DNA of 64,000 bases. It comes from Pseudomonas sp. UBA5706 (lineage in GTDB: Bacteria > Pseudomonadota > Gammaproteobacteria > Pseudomonadales > Pseudomonadaceae). Shown here piece by piece: positions 17,226 to 26,732 of this stretch; positions within the stretch are counted from its first letter, which is position 1, and each line of letters opens with the position of its first letter. Under the pieces are notes generated by a model. That model had not been told where the DNA came from, made no database searches, and saw only the letters and a list, made by a program, of their open reading frames with translations. Both the position numbers and the translations under genes were made by a program. The DNA is taken from NCBI RefSeq assembly GCF_002419965.1, contig NZ_DIHC01000004.1, forward strand, positions 23,054 through 87,053, read 5' to 3'.

Positions 17226-18185
17226 ATGCTAAGTAGAACTGCCTCGGATTTATATTGGATGTCGCGGTACCTGGAGCGGGCGGAAAACCTCGCGCGGATG
17301 CTGGATGTCAGTTACTCGCTGTCCCTTATGCCGCAGGACGGACGCGGGGACGGCCTTACTGAAATCGCCATGCCCCTGCTGATTACCGGAACCCTGGACG
17401 ATTATCTGGAGCGTCATGGGGAGCTGCACGCTGAGCGCTTGCTGGATTTTTTCGCGCTGGACGCTGCCAATCCGGCCAGCATCTTCAGCTGCCTGGCTGC
17501 TGCGCGAGCCGGCGCCCACGCGGTGCGTGGGCGTATTACTGCGGATATGTGGGAAAACATCAACGCCACGTACCTGGAAATTCGCGGAATTGCCGAACAA
17601 GGCCTTAGCCGATATGGCATGAGCCGCTTCTGCGAGTGGGTCAAGGAACGTTCACACCTGTTCCGCGGTGCGACCTACGGCACCATCATGCGCAACGACG
17701 CCTTCCGTTTCATCCGTCTGGGGACCTTTATCGAGCGTGCCGACAACACCTTGCGTATGCTCGATGCGCGTTACGAAATGCTCGAACTGCGCGGCCCTTC
17801 AGCCAATGCAGCGGCGGACAGTTCGGCGGCCGGTTATTACCAGTGGAGCGCCTTGCTGCGCGCGCTGTCCTCGTTCGAGGCCTATACCGAGGTCTATCGC
17901 GATGCGCCGGGTGCCCGTCAGGTCGCTGAGCTGCTGCTGTTGCGCGCGGATATTCCGCGATCGTTGCGCGCCTGCCTTGAAGAGCTGGACATGATTCTGG
18001 CCAGTCTTGCAGGTGCAAATGGACGTCCCGCGCAGCGACTGGCCGCCGAACTCGATGCACGCTTGCGCTACACCGGTATCGACGAAATCCTTGGCGAAGG
18101 CCTGCACGAGTGGTTGAACGAATTCATTCCGCTGCTGGCCCAACTGGGCAACGTCATTCACACTTCTTACCTGGAGGCTGCATGA
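17226..18185 (+). CDS. alpha-E domain protein (COG2307)
   Basis: 319 aa, almost entirely helical, starting MLSRTASDLYWMSRYLERAE, the signature of the alpha-E (DUF403) family. A second conserved part is DAFRFIRLGTFIERADNTLR. The biochemical role is unknown; the family always travels with COG2308 ATP-grasp proteins. It begins 12 bases after the ATP-grasp stop, and its stop overlaps the next start (ATGA). Confidence 0.95.
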   Translation: MLSRTASDLYWMSRYLERAENLARMLDVSYSLSLMPQDGRGDGLTEIAMPLLITGTLDDYLERHGELHAERLLDFFALDAANPASIFSCLAAARAGAHAVRGRITADMWENINATYLEIRGIAEQGLSRYGMSRFCEWVKERSHLFRGATYGTIMRNDAFRFIRLGTFIERADNTLRMLDARYEMLELRGPSANAAADSSAAGYYQWSALLRALSSFEAYTEVYRDAPGARQVAELLLLRADIPRSLRACLEELDMILASLAGANGRPAQRLAAELDARLRYTGIDEILGEGLHEWLNEFIPLLAQLGNVIHTSYLEAA

Positions 18186-19009
18186 GACTCTCAATTAGCC
18201 ACGAGACCACTTATCACTATGACGATCAGGTCCGCGCCAGCATCCAGTATTTGCGTCTGACCCCTCACGATAGCGAGCGCCAGCATGTGCTCAGTTGGCA
18301 ATTGTCACTGCCGCGCCCGGTGCGTGCGCAAGTCGATCCGTTCGGTAATATCCTGCATGTACTGACCCTGGATGAACCTCACGAGTCCATCGTTATCGGT
18401 GCGCGAGGTCAGGTAGAAATCGACGAAAAGCGTGAAGCGGAGCACGAAAGCCAGTCGGCTTTGCCATTTTTGCGTTTTACACGCCTGACCGAGGCCGACG
18501 ATGCCATTCGCGCCTTCGCCGCCAAACAGACCCGCAAGCGCACCGATCGCATCGCACTGATCGATCTGATGCACGGGTTGAATCAGCATATCGTCTACAC
18601 ACCAGGCTCCACTGCAGTCGACACCCGCGCGACGCAGGCTTTTGCCAATGGGGCAGGGGTCTGCCAGGACCACACCCACGTATTCCTGGCTTGCGCCCGC
18701 AGCCTTGGCGTGCCGGCGCGCTACGTCTCGGGCTACCTCTACAGTGAAAGCAGCGAACACCTGGCCAGCCATGCCTGGGCCGAGGCATGGATTGACGACG
18801 CCTGGTACAGCTTCGATGTAACCAATCAGTTGTCAGTCCCGCAGCGTCACCTGAAGCTGGCGGTAGGTCTGGATTATCTGGACGCCTGCCCGGTGCGCGG
18901 TATGCGTCGTGGTGGGGGTTGCGAGCAGATGCACGCCAAGGTGGTCGTTTCGGATTCGGCACCTGTGGCAATGCCCGGCGTGCAGACGCAGGTGCAGCGG
19001 CAGTCGTGA
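18182..19009 (+). CDS. transglutaminase-like cysteine protease/amidase
   Basis: 275 aa. N-terminal beta-rich region (LSISHETTYHYDDQVRASIQ) as in bacterial transglutaminase-like proteins, then the papain-like core with a complete triad: Cys161 (GAGVCQDHTHVFLACAR), His197 (ASHAWAEAW) and Asp212 (SFDVTN). It is predicted to hydrolyse or form amide bonds, here perhaps removing what the ATP-grasp protein adds. GGAGG precedes the ATG, which overlaps the alpha-E stop. No signal peptide, so it is cytoplasmic. The proteasome-like Anbu gene that often follows is missing. Confidence 0.94.
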   Translation: MRLSISHETTYHYDDQVRASIQYLRLTPHDSERQHVLSWQLSLPRPVRAQVDPFGNILHVLTLDEPHESIVIGARGQVEIDEKREAEHESQSALPFLRFTRLTEADDAIRAFAAKQTRKRTDRIALIDLMHGLNQHIVYTPGSTAVDTRATQAFANGAGVCQDHTHVFLACARSLGVPARYVSGYLYSESSEHLASHAWAEAWIDDAWYSFDVTNQLSVPQRHLKLAVGLDYLDACPVRGMRRGGGCEQMHAKVVVSDSAPVAMPGVQTQVQRQS

Positions 19010-19188
19010 GCGGGTGCAGACAGAGGGCTTGATGGCGGTGGCGCTGCGAGTGGGCATACTGGTCACTCTTGCGCTGCTGCGTGGATCACCGCGGTACGGC
19101 TATCCAATCGCACTGCTGTCGCGTCATGCCGCAAATGCGGTGAGCACTCGGACCGCTGAACGCGTTGTAGCCTCACCCCCGCCCGTAT

Positions 19189-19560
19189 TCATTGCGCTGG
19201 ATCGTCGGCCACGTCATAAAGCGCGTTGTGCAATTCCTCGTAAGTGCCACCGTTGATGATGCTGTTGTAGCCAGCTTTCATCAGCTTTTCCTGCGCCTTG
19301 CTGGCGCGTGAATCACTGGAACTGAAAACCACCATCACAAGATTTCGATCGGTCATGACTTGCTTGAGCTGGGGCACCAGCCGCCTGTCATCGACACGCA
19401 CGGCATTAAGCACCGTACCGGCTTCATAGTCACTCTGGCTGCGCACATCGATTGCAAGCTTGCCATCTCTGATGGCAGCAACGGCTTCTGCCTGTTCGAC
19501 AGGTCCTGCATGAGCGCTTTCGCTGAAAATCAGTGCAAGAATCATCAACCACCGACGCAT
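19189..19560 (-). CDS. periplasmic rhodanese-like protein lacking the catalytic cysteine
   Basis: 123 aa with a signal peptide (MILALIFSESAHAG) and one rhodanese domain (LAIDVRSQSDYEAGTV; KAQEKLMKAGYNSIINGGTY). In active rhodaneses the loop after the central strand begins with Cys (CxxGxR). Here the place is FSSSDSR, with Ser80 where Cys is expected, so sulfurtransfer is unlikely. Such domains may bind anions or act as sensors. Single gene, facing the transglutaminase gene tail-to-tail. Confidence 0.88.
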   Translation of the reverse strand: MRRWLMILALIFSESAHAGPVEQAEAVAAIRDGKLAIDVRSQSDYEAGTVLNAVRVDDRRLVPQLKQVMTDRNLVMVVFSSSDSRASKAQEKLMKAGYNSIINGGTYEELHNALYDVADDPAQ

Positions 19561-19635
19561 GCGCTTAACCCCCCCGTTTCATTGATGCAAAGAGGTTGGC
19601 ACAAATACGCCCGCTCGCCCGGGTGATTTGAAGTC

Positions 19636-19731
19636 TCAACCGAACAAACGAGTCAGGTTCGGTAGAATCAGCAGCAGGGTAGTGGCGAAAACGATCAACC
19701 CGGCTTGACGTACTTTTGAATGTTTAAACAT
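19636..19731 (-). CDS. putative 31-aa single-span membrane microprotein
   Basis: The complement reads MFKHSKVRQAGLIVFATTLL, then LILPNLTRLFG and a stop. It has a basic N-terminus, a hydrophobic segment of about 18 residues and a short tail, as in small inner-membrane proteins. AAAAGG lies 9-10 bases upstream. Codon use is typical of Pseudomonas. I believe similar short proteins occur in other Pseudomonas, but this would need a search. Confidence 0.55.
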   Translation of the reverse strand: MFKHSKVRQAGLIVFATTLLLILPNLTRLFG

Positions 19732-20198
19732 GGCGTAATGGCCTTTTCTTGTTATTCCTAAGCAACAAAAGCTCGCCTGCTTCGTGGAAAGAGGAAGCGG
19801 CAGCTGGCAGAGGTGAAAACCAAGTGAGCAGGTGTCCCGAAAATGAATCGCAGACAGCGGCGCCGCAAGTAATAGTTGTAAGGCGCTCCTGCTATAGACA
19901 TAACCTTAGAGGCCAGCTGCACCCTTGCTTAGATCGGTTTGATATGAGTAATTCGATTTGGTTAGCGCAAACAGACATAAGCCTATCAGCGGGCAGTAAA
20001 CACTCGCCTTCTAGACACCTCTAGCCAGACATTTCGGCGTGCGACGGTTAACGACCGTTCGTCTGAGTCCGAAAATTCCTACGAAGCATTAATCGCCTTC
20101 ACAGTTCGCGAGGTGATGAGTAAACGCATTGAATCCATCTCCATCGCCGTTATGCTGTCGGCACAACAAAAACATCCAGTTGGCAAGCGAGTAACACG
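19732..20198. other. 467-base intergenic stretch, no gene recognised
   Basis: Between the divergent microprotein and the thiolase gene. It is less GC-rich than the genes. Open frames here are short, lack ribosome sites and carry no recognisable motif. It likely holds the promoter of the thiolase operon. Confidence 0.5.
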
Positions 20199-21404
20199 AT
20201 GACCGAGGCGTTTATTTTCGATGCATTGCGCACACCCCGGGGCAAGGGTAAGGCGGGTGGTGCGCTGCACAGTGTCAAGCCGGTAGATCTAGTCGCAGGG
20301 CTGCTTAGGGAACTCCAGCTGCGCAACCACCTGGACACCGCTCAGGTCGATGACATTGTTCTCGGGTGCGTGACACCCATTGGCGATCAGGGCGCCAACA
20401 TTGCCAAAACCGCAGCGTTGGTAGCCGACTGGGCGATCAGTGTGGCGGGAGTCCAGATCAATCGTTTCTGTGCATCGGGCCTGGAGGCGGTGAATCTAGG
20501 CGCAATGAAGGTCCGTTCCGGGTTCGAGGAGCTGATCGTGGTCGGGGGTGTGGAGTCGATGTCGCGGGTCCCCATGGGCAGCGATGGCGGCGCCTGGGTG
20601 TTGGATCCGCTGACCCAGTTGCACACTCACTTCACCCCGCAAGGTATCGGCGCCGACCTGATCGCGACGATCGAAGGCTTCAGCCGTGACGATGTCGATC
20701 GCTTTGCCCTGCAGTCCCAGGAAAAAGCCGCCCACGCCCGACAGACCGGTGCCTTTAATCGTTCGCTCATTCCCGTGCGAGATCAGAATGGTCTGCTGTT
20801 GCTGGACCACGATGAATTCATTCGCGCCGACTCGACGCTCTCGGGTCTGGGCCAGCTCAAGCCCAGCTTCCAGAGCATCGGCCAGATGGGCTATGACGCG
20901 ACGGCGCTGCGCGTGTACAGCCATGTGGAGCGTATCGAACACGTGCATACCGCTGGCAACAGTTCGGGCATCGTCGATGGTGCCGCCTTGATGCTGCTGG
21001 GCTCTGCGCACAAAGGGCAGGCCCTGAACCTGCAACCTCGTGCACGCATTGTGGCAACTGCGGTGACCAGCACCGATCCGACCATCATGCTCACCGGGCC
21101 TGCTCCCGCGACCCGCAAGGCACTGGCCCGCGCCGGGTTGAAAGTCCATGACATCGATCTGTTCGAAGTCAACGAAGCGTTTGCCTCGGTGGTGCTCAAG
21201 TTCATCAGGGACATGAACGTCGACCCGGAAAAGGTCAACGTCAACGGTGGCTCGATTGCCCTGGGCCACCCCCTTGGCGCGACCGGTTGCATGATGCTCG
21301 GCACATTGCTCGACGAGCTGGAGGCGCGACAGCAGCGCTATGGCCTGGCGACCCTGTGTGTGGGGGGCGGGATGGGGATTGCAACAATAATCGAACGGCT
21401 TTGA
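20199..21404 (+). CDS. acetyl-CoA C-acyltransferase (thiolase)
   Basis: 401 aa, full-length thiolase. Nucleophile Cys91 is in INRFCASGLEAVN; the C-terminal signature NGGSIALGHPLGATG supplies the His, and the second Cys is in LCVGGGMG. It cleaves 3-ketoacyl-CoA to acetyl-CoA or runs in reverse. The FadJ-like gene starts 103 bases later and supplies the preceding two steps, so this is a second fatty-acid oxidation pair besides the canonical fadBA. The same pair is found at PA1736-PA1737 as I recall. Confidence 0.95.
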   Translation: MTEAFIFDALRTPRGKGKAGGALHSVKPVDLVAGLLRELQLRNHLDTAQVDDIVLGCVTPIGDQGANIAKTAALVADWAISVAGVQINRFCASGLEAVNLGAMKVRSGFEELIVVGGVESMSRVPMGSDGGAWVLDPLTQLHTHFTPQGIGADLIATIEGFSRDDVDRFALQSQEKAAHARQTGAFNRSLIPVRDQNGLLLLDHDEFIRADSTLSGLGQLKPSFQSIGQMGYDATALRVYSHVERIEHVHTAGNSSGIVDGAALMLLGSAHKGQALNLQPRARIVATAVTSTDPTIMLTGPAPATRKALARAGLKVHDIDLFEVNEAFASVVLKFIRDMNVDPEKVNVNGGSIALGHPLGATGCMMLGTLLDELEARQQRYGLATLCVGGGMGIATIIERL

Positions 21405-21507
21405 GTCGACAGGGGGGCGATGAGTCACCGGCCCCTGCAGCCGTGCGGCCGCAGCAAGCCTTTTTCCGCCCGCCTCACATAAAAACAGTTTCAGGAAGAA
21501 CGATCGC

Positions 21508-23649
21508 ATGATTGACCCCATCCATTATGAAATCGGCCCCGACCGGATTGTCACGCTGACACTGGACCTGCCCGGGCAGCAGGCCAACACGATGAACGCC
21601 CTGTATCGGCAGGCGATGACGCAGACCTTGACGCGGTTACAGGCGGACAAGGACAGCATTTCAGGTGTGATCATTCGTTCTGCGAAGAAAACCTTTTTTG
21701 CCGGAGGCGATCTGAACGAGCTGATTCAGGTGGACAGGTCCCGCGCCCAGTGGTTTTACCAGATGACCCTGGACCTCAAGGCACAACTGCGTGCGCTAGA
21801 GACCTTCGGCAAACCGGTGGTCGCTGCTATTAATGGCGCAGCCCTGGGGGGCGGCTGGGAGCTGTGCCTGGCCTGTCATCAACGCATTGCCCTTGATGAA
21901 AAACATGTTCGTCTCGGCTTGCCCGAAGTCACCCTGGGGTTGCTCCCCGGTGGCGGCGGTACGGTGCGACTGGTGCGCATGCTCGGTTTGGAAAAGGCTT
22001 TGCCATTGCTCATGGACGGCAGGATCCTGACTGCACAACAGGCACTCAAGGCTGGCCTGGTCGATCAGCTCGCCAGCGATGCCGAGGATCTGCTGATCAG
22101 GGCCCGCAACTGGATTTTGGCCAACCCGTCGCCGAACAAGGCTTGGGACCTGCCGGGGTTTCAGATTCCGAGTGGTTCGACGTCCGACCCGAGCGTCGCG
22201 CGAATGCTGGCGCTCGCCCCGTCGATGCTGCGCAGCAAAACCCAAGGCTGTTACCCCGCACCAGAGAAAATCCTGGCGGCAGCCGTCGAAGGCGCGCAGG
22301 TGGATTTTCACACCGCCGAGCAAATCGAGGCGCGGTATTTCACCGAGCTTGCCATCGGCCAGGTCGCCAAGAACATGATCGGCACCTGGTTCCAGCTTAA
22401 TGAGCTCAACGGGGGCCAGTCGCGGCCCAAGGCGCCGCCGGTCTATCACATGCGCAAGGTGGGTATTCTTGGCGCCGGGATGATGGGGGGCGGCATCGCG
22501 TATGTCACAGCCTTGGCCGGGATCGATGTAGTGCTCAAGGACGTCAACTTTGCCACCGCGCAAAAGGGTAAGGATCATGCTGTGCGTCTGTTGGATAAAC
22601 AGGTTGCCAGCGGTCGCATCGAACCTGAACGGCGGAACGCCGTGCTGGGCCGGATCAAACCCACCGGTCGTGACAGCGATCTGGAAGGCTGCGACCTGAT
22701 TATCGAGGCGGTGTTCGAGGATCGTGAACTCAAGGCCCAGGTCAGCGCGGCCGCGGAGCAGGTCGTGGTGCCTTATGCGGTGATTGCGTCGAACACCTCA
22801 ACCCTGCCGATCACCGACCTGGCCACGGCGATCAGTCGCCAGGAGCGTTTCGTCGGTATGCATTTCTTCAGCCCGGTGGACAAGATGCGCCTGGTGGAAA
22901 TCATCAAGGGTGCGCGCACCAACGACATGACGCTGGCTCGGGCGTTCGATTTCGTGCAGCAGATCAACAAGACGCCAATCGTGGTCAACGACGCCCGAGG
23001 TTTCTTTACCTCGCGGGTGTTCGCCACATTCACCAACGAAGGGATCGCCATGCTGGGCGAGGGCGTTTCGGCGGTGATGATCGAGACCGAAGCGCGCAAG
23101 GCCGGAATGCCGGTGGGGCCGCTGGCGGTGTCGGACGAAGTGTCGCTGAGTCTTATGAGTCAAATCCGGCAGCAGGCGCGCCAGGCGCTGGCGAAGCAGG
23201 GCGATACGCTTAGCGAGCATCCGGCCACTGCCGTGCTCGACCTGTTGCTCAACGAATACAAGCGTGGAGGGAAGGCCGCTGGCGGCGGTTTCTATGATTA
23301 TCCGCAGGGCGCGCCGAAACGCCTGTGGCCGGAGCTCAAGGCGCGATTCGAAAATCCCGAGTCGCAACTGGCGGGGCAAGAGATTCGCGACCGCCTGCTG
23401 TTCATCCAGGCCATCGAAACCGTGCGTTGCGTCGAAGAGGGCGTGTTGCGATCGACCACCGACGCCAACGTCGGCTCGATCTTCGGGATTGGCTTTCCGG
23501 TATGGACGGGCGGCGCGCTGCAGTTCATCAATCAGTATGGGTTGAAGGATTTCATCGTTCGCGCCCGCGATCTCGCCGAGCGGTATGGCAAACGTTTTGA
23601 GCCGCCGGCGCTGCTGCTGGACAAGGCACTCAACGGCACGTTGTTCTGA
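21508..23649 (+). CDS. FadJ/FadB-like enoyl-CoA hydratase / 3-hydroxyacyl-CoA dehydrogenase
   Basis: 713 aa multifunctional beta-oxidation enzyme. N-terminal crotonase domain (SAKKTFFAGGDLNEL; INGAALGGGWELCLACHQR), NAD-binding domain beginning KVGILGAGMMGGGIAYVTAL, then the dehydrogenase C-domain with SNTSTLPITDLA, MHFFSPVDKMRLVEII and VVNDARGFFTSRVF. It hydrates trans-2-enoyl-CoA and oxidises the alcohol to the ketoacyl-CoA used by the upstream thiolase. Length and domain order match the family. Confidence 0.95.
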   Translation: MIDPIHYEIGPDRIVTLTLDLPGQQANTMNALYRQAMTQTLTRLQADKDSISGVIIRSAKKTFFAGGDLNELIQVDRSRAQWFYQMTLDLKAQLRALETFGKPVVAAINGAALGGGWELCLACHQRIALDEKHVRLGLPEVTLGLLPGGGGTVRLVRMLGLEKALPLLMDGRILTAQQALKAGLVDQLASDAEDLLIRARNWILANPSPNKAWDLPGFQIPSGSTSDPSVARMLALAPSMLRSKTQGCYPAPEKILAAAVEGAQVDFHTAEQIEARYFTELAIGQVAKNMIGTWFQLNELNGGQSRPKAPPVYHMRKVGILGAGMMGGGIAYVTALAGIDVVLKDVNFATAQKGKDHAVRLLDKQVASGRIEPERRNAVLGRIKPTGRDSDLEGCDLIIEAVFEDRELKAQVSAAAEQVVVPYAVIASNTSTLPITDLATAISRQERFVGMHFFSPVDKMRLVEIIKGARTNDMTLARAFDFVQQINKTPIVVNDARGFFTSRVFATFTNEGIAMLGEGVSAVMIETEARKAGMPVGPLAVSDEVSLSLMSQIRQQARQALAKQGDTLSEHPATAVLDLLLNEYKRGGKAAGGGFYDYPQGAPKRLWPELKARFENPESQLAGQEIRDRLLFIQAIETVRCVEEGVLRSTTDANVGSIFGIGFPVWTGGALQFINQYGLKDFIVRARDLAERYGKRFEPPALLLDKALNGTLF

Positions 23650-23797
23650 TCGTTCGGCGCAGCGCTGACGACTTGGCAACGCTACAGCGTCGGTTCAGGT
23701 CGGGGCAGGTCTGTCAGGTAAACGGCCCTTGCCTTGCCCCGGCCATCAAGGCAGGCTTGGCCATGTGCATCTTCGCCTTGTCGCTTCAGGTATTTTT

Positions 23798-24535
23798 ATG
23801 TCGTTACGCATCTGCATTCTCGAAACCGACGTTCTTCGCCCGGAACTGGTCGATCAATACACCGGTTATGGGCGGATGTTCGAGTCGCTGTTCTCGCGCC
23901 AGCCCATCGCCGCCGAATTCGTCGTCTATAACGTGATGCAAGGCAAATACCCGCCCGCCGATGAGCATTTCGATGCGTATCTGGTCACCGGTTCGAAGGC
24001 TGACTCCTTTGGCACCGATCCGTGGATCGAGACGCTCAAGACGTACCTGCTCGAGCGCTACCAGCAAGGCGATAAGTTGCTGGGCGTGTGTTTTGGTCAC
24101 CAGCTTCTGGCACTGCTACTCGGCGGTAAGACCGAGCGGGCAGCACAGGGCTGGGGCGTAGGTATCCACCACTACGAACTGGCTGCGGCCCAGCCGTGGA
24201 TGACTCCGGTCATGGACAAGCTGACGCTGCTGATCAGCCACCAGGATCAGGTCACGGCGTTGCCCGAGGGCGCCACGGTGATTGCCTCCAGCGAGTTCTG
24301 TCAGTTCGCGGCGTATCACATCAATGATCAGGTACTGTGTTTCCAGGGCCACCCGGAATTCATCCACGATTACTCGCGTACGTTGCTGGATATTCGCCAG
24401 CAATCACTGGGCGAGCAGGTTTACAGCAAGGGTATTGCCAGCCTGGAACAAGACCATCACGGCACCACGGTGGCGGAATGGATGATGCGGTTCGTAGCGA
24501 ACAAACCTCAGTCGCATGAGGCAGACCGCAGCTAA
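23798..24535 (+). CDS. class I glutamine amidotransferase-like protein
   Basis: 245 aa. The nucleophile Cys lies in LLGVCFGHQLLALLLGG and the His/Glu pair in CFQGHPEF, giving a complete class I triad. It is a stand-alone domain of the GuaA-like/YfeJ type. Free-standing members may hydrolyse gamma-glutamyl bonds or supply ammonia; the partner is not evident. The ATG at 23798 starts the typical SLRICILETDVL strand. Confidence 0.92.
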   Translation: MSLRICILETDVLRPELVDQYTGYGRMFESLFSRQPIAAEFVVYNVMQGKYPPADEHFDAYLVTGSKADSFGTDPWIETLKTYLLERYQQGDKLLGVCFGHQLLALLLGGKTERAAQGWGVGIHHYELAAAQPWMTPVMDKLTLLISHQDQVTALPEGATVIASSEFCQFAAYHINDQVLCFQGHPEFIHDYSRTLLDIRQQSLGEQVYSKGIASLEQDHHGTTVAEWMMRFVANKPQSHEADRS

Positions 24536-24545
24536 GTAGCCTGCG

Positions 24546-24606
24546 GCAGCACGGCTTGTCGGCGGGAGCGATCATAAGAAGCGCCGCCGCCGACAAGCCG
24601 TGTTGC
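24546..24606. repeat. REP-like inverted repeat
   Basis: A 20-base arm at 24546-24565 (starts GCAGCACGGCTTG) is mirrored at 24587-24606 with one G-U pair. The loop contains GCGATCATAAGAA, also found in the loop of the repeat at 53163-53235. It lies between convergent genes. Confidence 0.85.
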
Positions 24607-24625
24607 TACAAAAGCCGTGCGCGGC

Positions 24626-25597
24626 CTACAACCAGCCCGAGCGCTTAAAGCTGGCGAACAGAATCCCGCAGCCGCCCAGAATCACCCCCAGCACGGCGTA
24701 ATAGCCGTAATGCCAGCTCAGCTCTGGCATGTTCTGGAAGTTCATCCCATAAATACCGGCGATCGCTGTCGGGAATGCCAGAATCGCCGCCCAGGCGGCG
24801 AATTTGCGCTGTGTCAGGCTCTGGCGCGAAGACTCCAGCAGCAGACTGATTTCAATTGTCTGACTGGCGATGTCGCGCAGGTTCGCCAGGTCTTCCATCT
24901 GCCGCTTCACGTGAATCTCCACATCGCGGAAGTAGGGGCGCATGTTCTTGTCGATGAACGGAAAGCTGAGCTTCTGCAGCTCTTCACCGATCTCAACCAT
25001 TGGCGCTACATAACGGCGCAAGCGCAGCAGGTCGCGGCGCAGACTGTGAATACGATGAATATCGGCTTCGTTGAGGTCTTTCCTCAACACACTGTGCTCC
25101 AGCTCCTCAAGCTCGCCATGAATAGCTTCGGTGACGGGTTGATAGTTTTCGGTGACGAAATCCAGCAGCGCATACAGCACGAAATCTTCGCCGTGCTCGA
25201 GCAGTAAGGGGCGCGCTTCGCAGCGTTGGCGCACCAGCCCATACGATTTGGAGTGCCCGTTGCGTGAGGTGATGATGTAGCCATTGCCCGCAAAAATGTG
25301 CGTCTCGATGAAAATCAGCTTGCCGTTTTCGCGGATTGGCGCGTAGGTCACGATGAACAGGGCATCGCCAAAGGTTTCGAGCTTGGGTCGGCTGTGAGTT
25401 TCCAGCGCGTCCTCAATGGCCAGCTCATGCAGGCAGAATTGCTTTTGCAGCGACGCCAGCTCCTCGGCACTCGGCTGCTCCAGGCCAATCCAGACAAAAT
25501 GCCCAGGCTTTGCGGCCCAGGCCGCCCCTTCGTCGAGGGTGATATCGGTGACTTTCTTCCCGGCACTGTAAACGGCAGCAGCAACAACTCGGCCCAT
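24626..25597 (-). CDS. corA: CorA-family magnesium/cobalt transporter
   Basis: 323 aa. Long cytoplasmic N-domain, then a helical stalk, then two C-terminal transmembrane segments with the selectivity motif GIYGMNFQNMPE. It forms a pentameric channel for Mg2+ and related cations in the inner membrane. The overall length is standard. It is convergent with the GATase gene across the REP repeat. Confidence 0.95.
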   Translation of the reverse strand: MGRVVAAAVYSAGKKVTDITLDEGAAWAAKPGHFVWIGLEQPSAEELASLQKQFCLHELAIEDALETHSRPKLETFGDALFIVTYAPIRENGKLIFIETHIFAGNGYIITSRNGHSKSYGLVRQRCEARPLLLEHGEDFVLYALLDFVTENYQPVTEAIHGELEELEHSVLRKDLNEADIHRIHSLRRDLLRLRRYVAPMVEIGEELQKLSFPFIDKNMRPYFRDVEIHVKRQMEDLANLRDIASQTIEISLLLESSRQSLTQRKFAAWAAILAFPTAIAGIYGMNFQNMPELSWHYGYYAVLGVILGGCGILFASFKRSGWL

Positions 25598-25669
25598 GGT
25601 GATCTGCTTCTTTCTGGAGGAGGGACTGGTGCGCAGCTTAGCGCGGTCTTACTTCAGAGTGGGCCGATC

Positions 25670-26446
25670 TCAGCGAGTTCGAGGGTTTTGTGCAAGCTGT
25701 TCAGCAGCGGTTTGGTTGGGGGTCGCCGTCGGGCGCAACTGCGTGTCCATCTGCTCGATGCAGGTTTGCATCTGGCCATGGCACAGGGCGATCAGACCGG
25801 GGATGTCGTGGCTGGTCTTGCCCGTCGTGGGAATGGCCGGCAGGGCGCGAATCATCACCTGGCCGCTGTCCCACCCATTCAGGCACATGTCGCGCGCATA
25901 GGTGCTTACGCACACCGGCACGATCGGCACGCCTGCCTCGATGGCCATCTGGAAAGCGCCCCGCTTGAACGGCAGCAGACCATTGCCCAGGTTGCGCGTA
26001 CCTTCGGGGAAGACCCAGATCGAGGTGTCCTTGTGCTGCAGGGTGTCGGTGGTTTGGCGAATCGAGCGCCGCGCCCGCAGCGGGTTGCCGCGATCGATCA
26101 GTACATTGCCCGCCAGCCAGAACAGCTGACCGAACAATGGCACCCATCTCAGGCTCTTCTTGCCGATGCAGACGGTGCGGGGCGGCACGATGTTGCCGAG
26201 GATGAACAGGTCGTAGTTGGATTGATGGTTGGCGATGATCACGCAAGGTCGCGCTCGCTGGAAATGCGTACCCATTTCGGCCTTTAGGCGCAGACGCAAA
26301 ATCCACATGGCTGGCAATGCGTACAAGCGGGCGCACAACCGGCTGTTGTCGGGGTTGAACGGGCGACAGATACCCAGTGCCAGGCCGAGCGCGCCAGCGA
26401 CTATGAAATGCACCCCCATCAGCAACATACGCAGGACAAACAGCAT
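25670..26446 (-). CDS. 1-acylglycerol-3-phosphate acyltransferase, PlsC-like
   Basis: 258 aa from ATG at 26446 (an in-frame ATG at 26527 would add 27 residues without a typical N-terminus). An N-terminal hydrophobic segment (LLMGVHFIVAGALGLALG) anchors the protein. The acyltransferase motifs are NHQSNYD (HX4D), then FPEGTRNLG and VPIVPVCVS. It transfers an acyl chain to lysophosphatidate in phospholipid synthesis. It may be a paralogue of the main PlsC. Confidence 0.92.
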   Translation of the reverse strand: MLFVLRMLLMGVHFIVAGALGLALGICRPFNPDNSRLCARLYALPAMWILRLRLKAEMGTHFQRARPCVIIANHQSNYDLFILGNIVPPRTVCIGKKSLRWVPLFGQLFWLAGNVLIDRGNPLRARRSIRQTTDTLQHKDTSIWVFPEGTRNLGNGLLPFKRGAFQMAIEAGVPIVPVCVSTYARDMCLNGWDSGQVMIRALPAIPTTGKTSHDIPGLIALCHGQMQTCIEQMDTQLRPTATPNQTAAEQLAQNPRTR

Positions 26447-26732
26447 GCAGACCACTCTGGCAACAAAAGGTGGCGCAGTGTACGGATGTGCACTCAAACC
26501 GGCAATTGTCAGGAAGACGGATGGCAAATCTCGATTTTAAGAAGATGTTTCAGCGCTGGGGCGCCGGCTCATCGACCGCAGCGGCCTAAAGGCGCCCCGG
26601 TCAGGACGCCGGATCATGACAAGGCGTTGGCCATGACAGGCATCGCACGACGCCTGATCGCTGGAGCAGCACGGCTTGCCAGCGCAAGCGATTATCGTGC
26701 GCTACTGTCCGCAGGCCAGACGCCGGTGTGGG

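Noticed and set aside
19032..19256. Possible small gene after the transglutaminase, considered as an Anbu start
   Set aside because: The translation lacks any proteasome-like N-terminus and runs into the opposing rhodanese gene.
20496..21521. 341-codon frame antisense to the thiolase gene
   Set aside because: Shadow of GC-rich codon use; the thiolase on the plus strand is beyond doubt.
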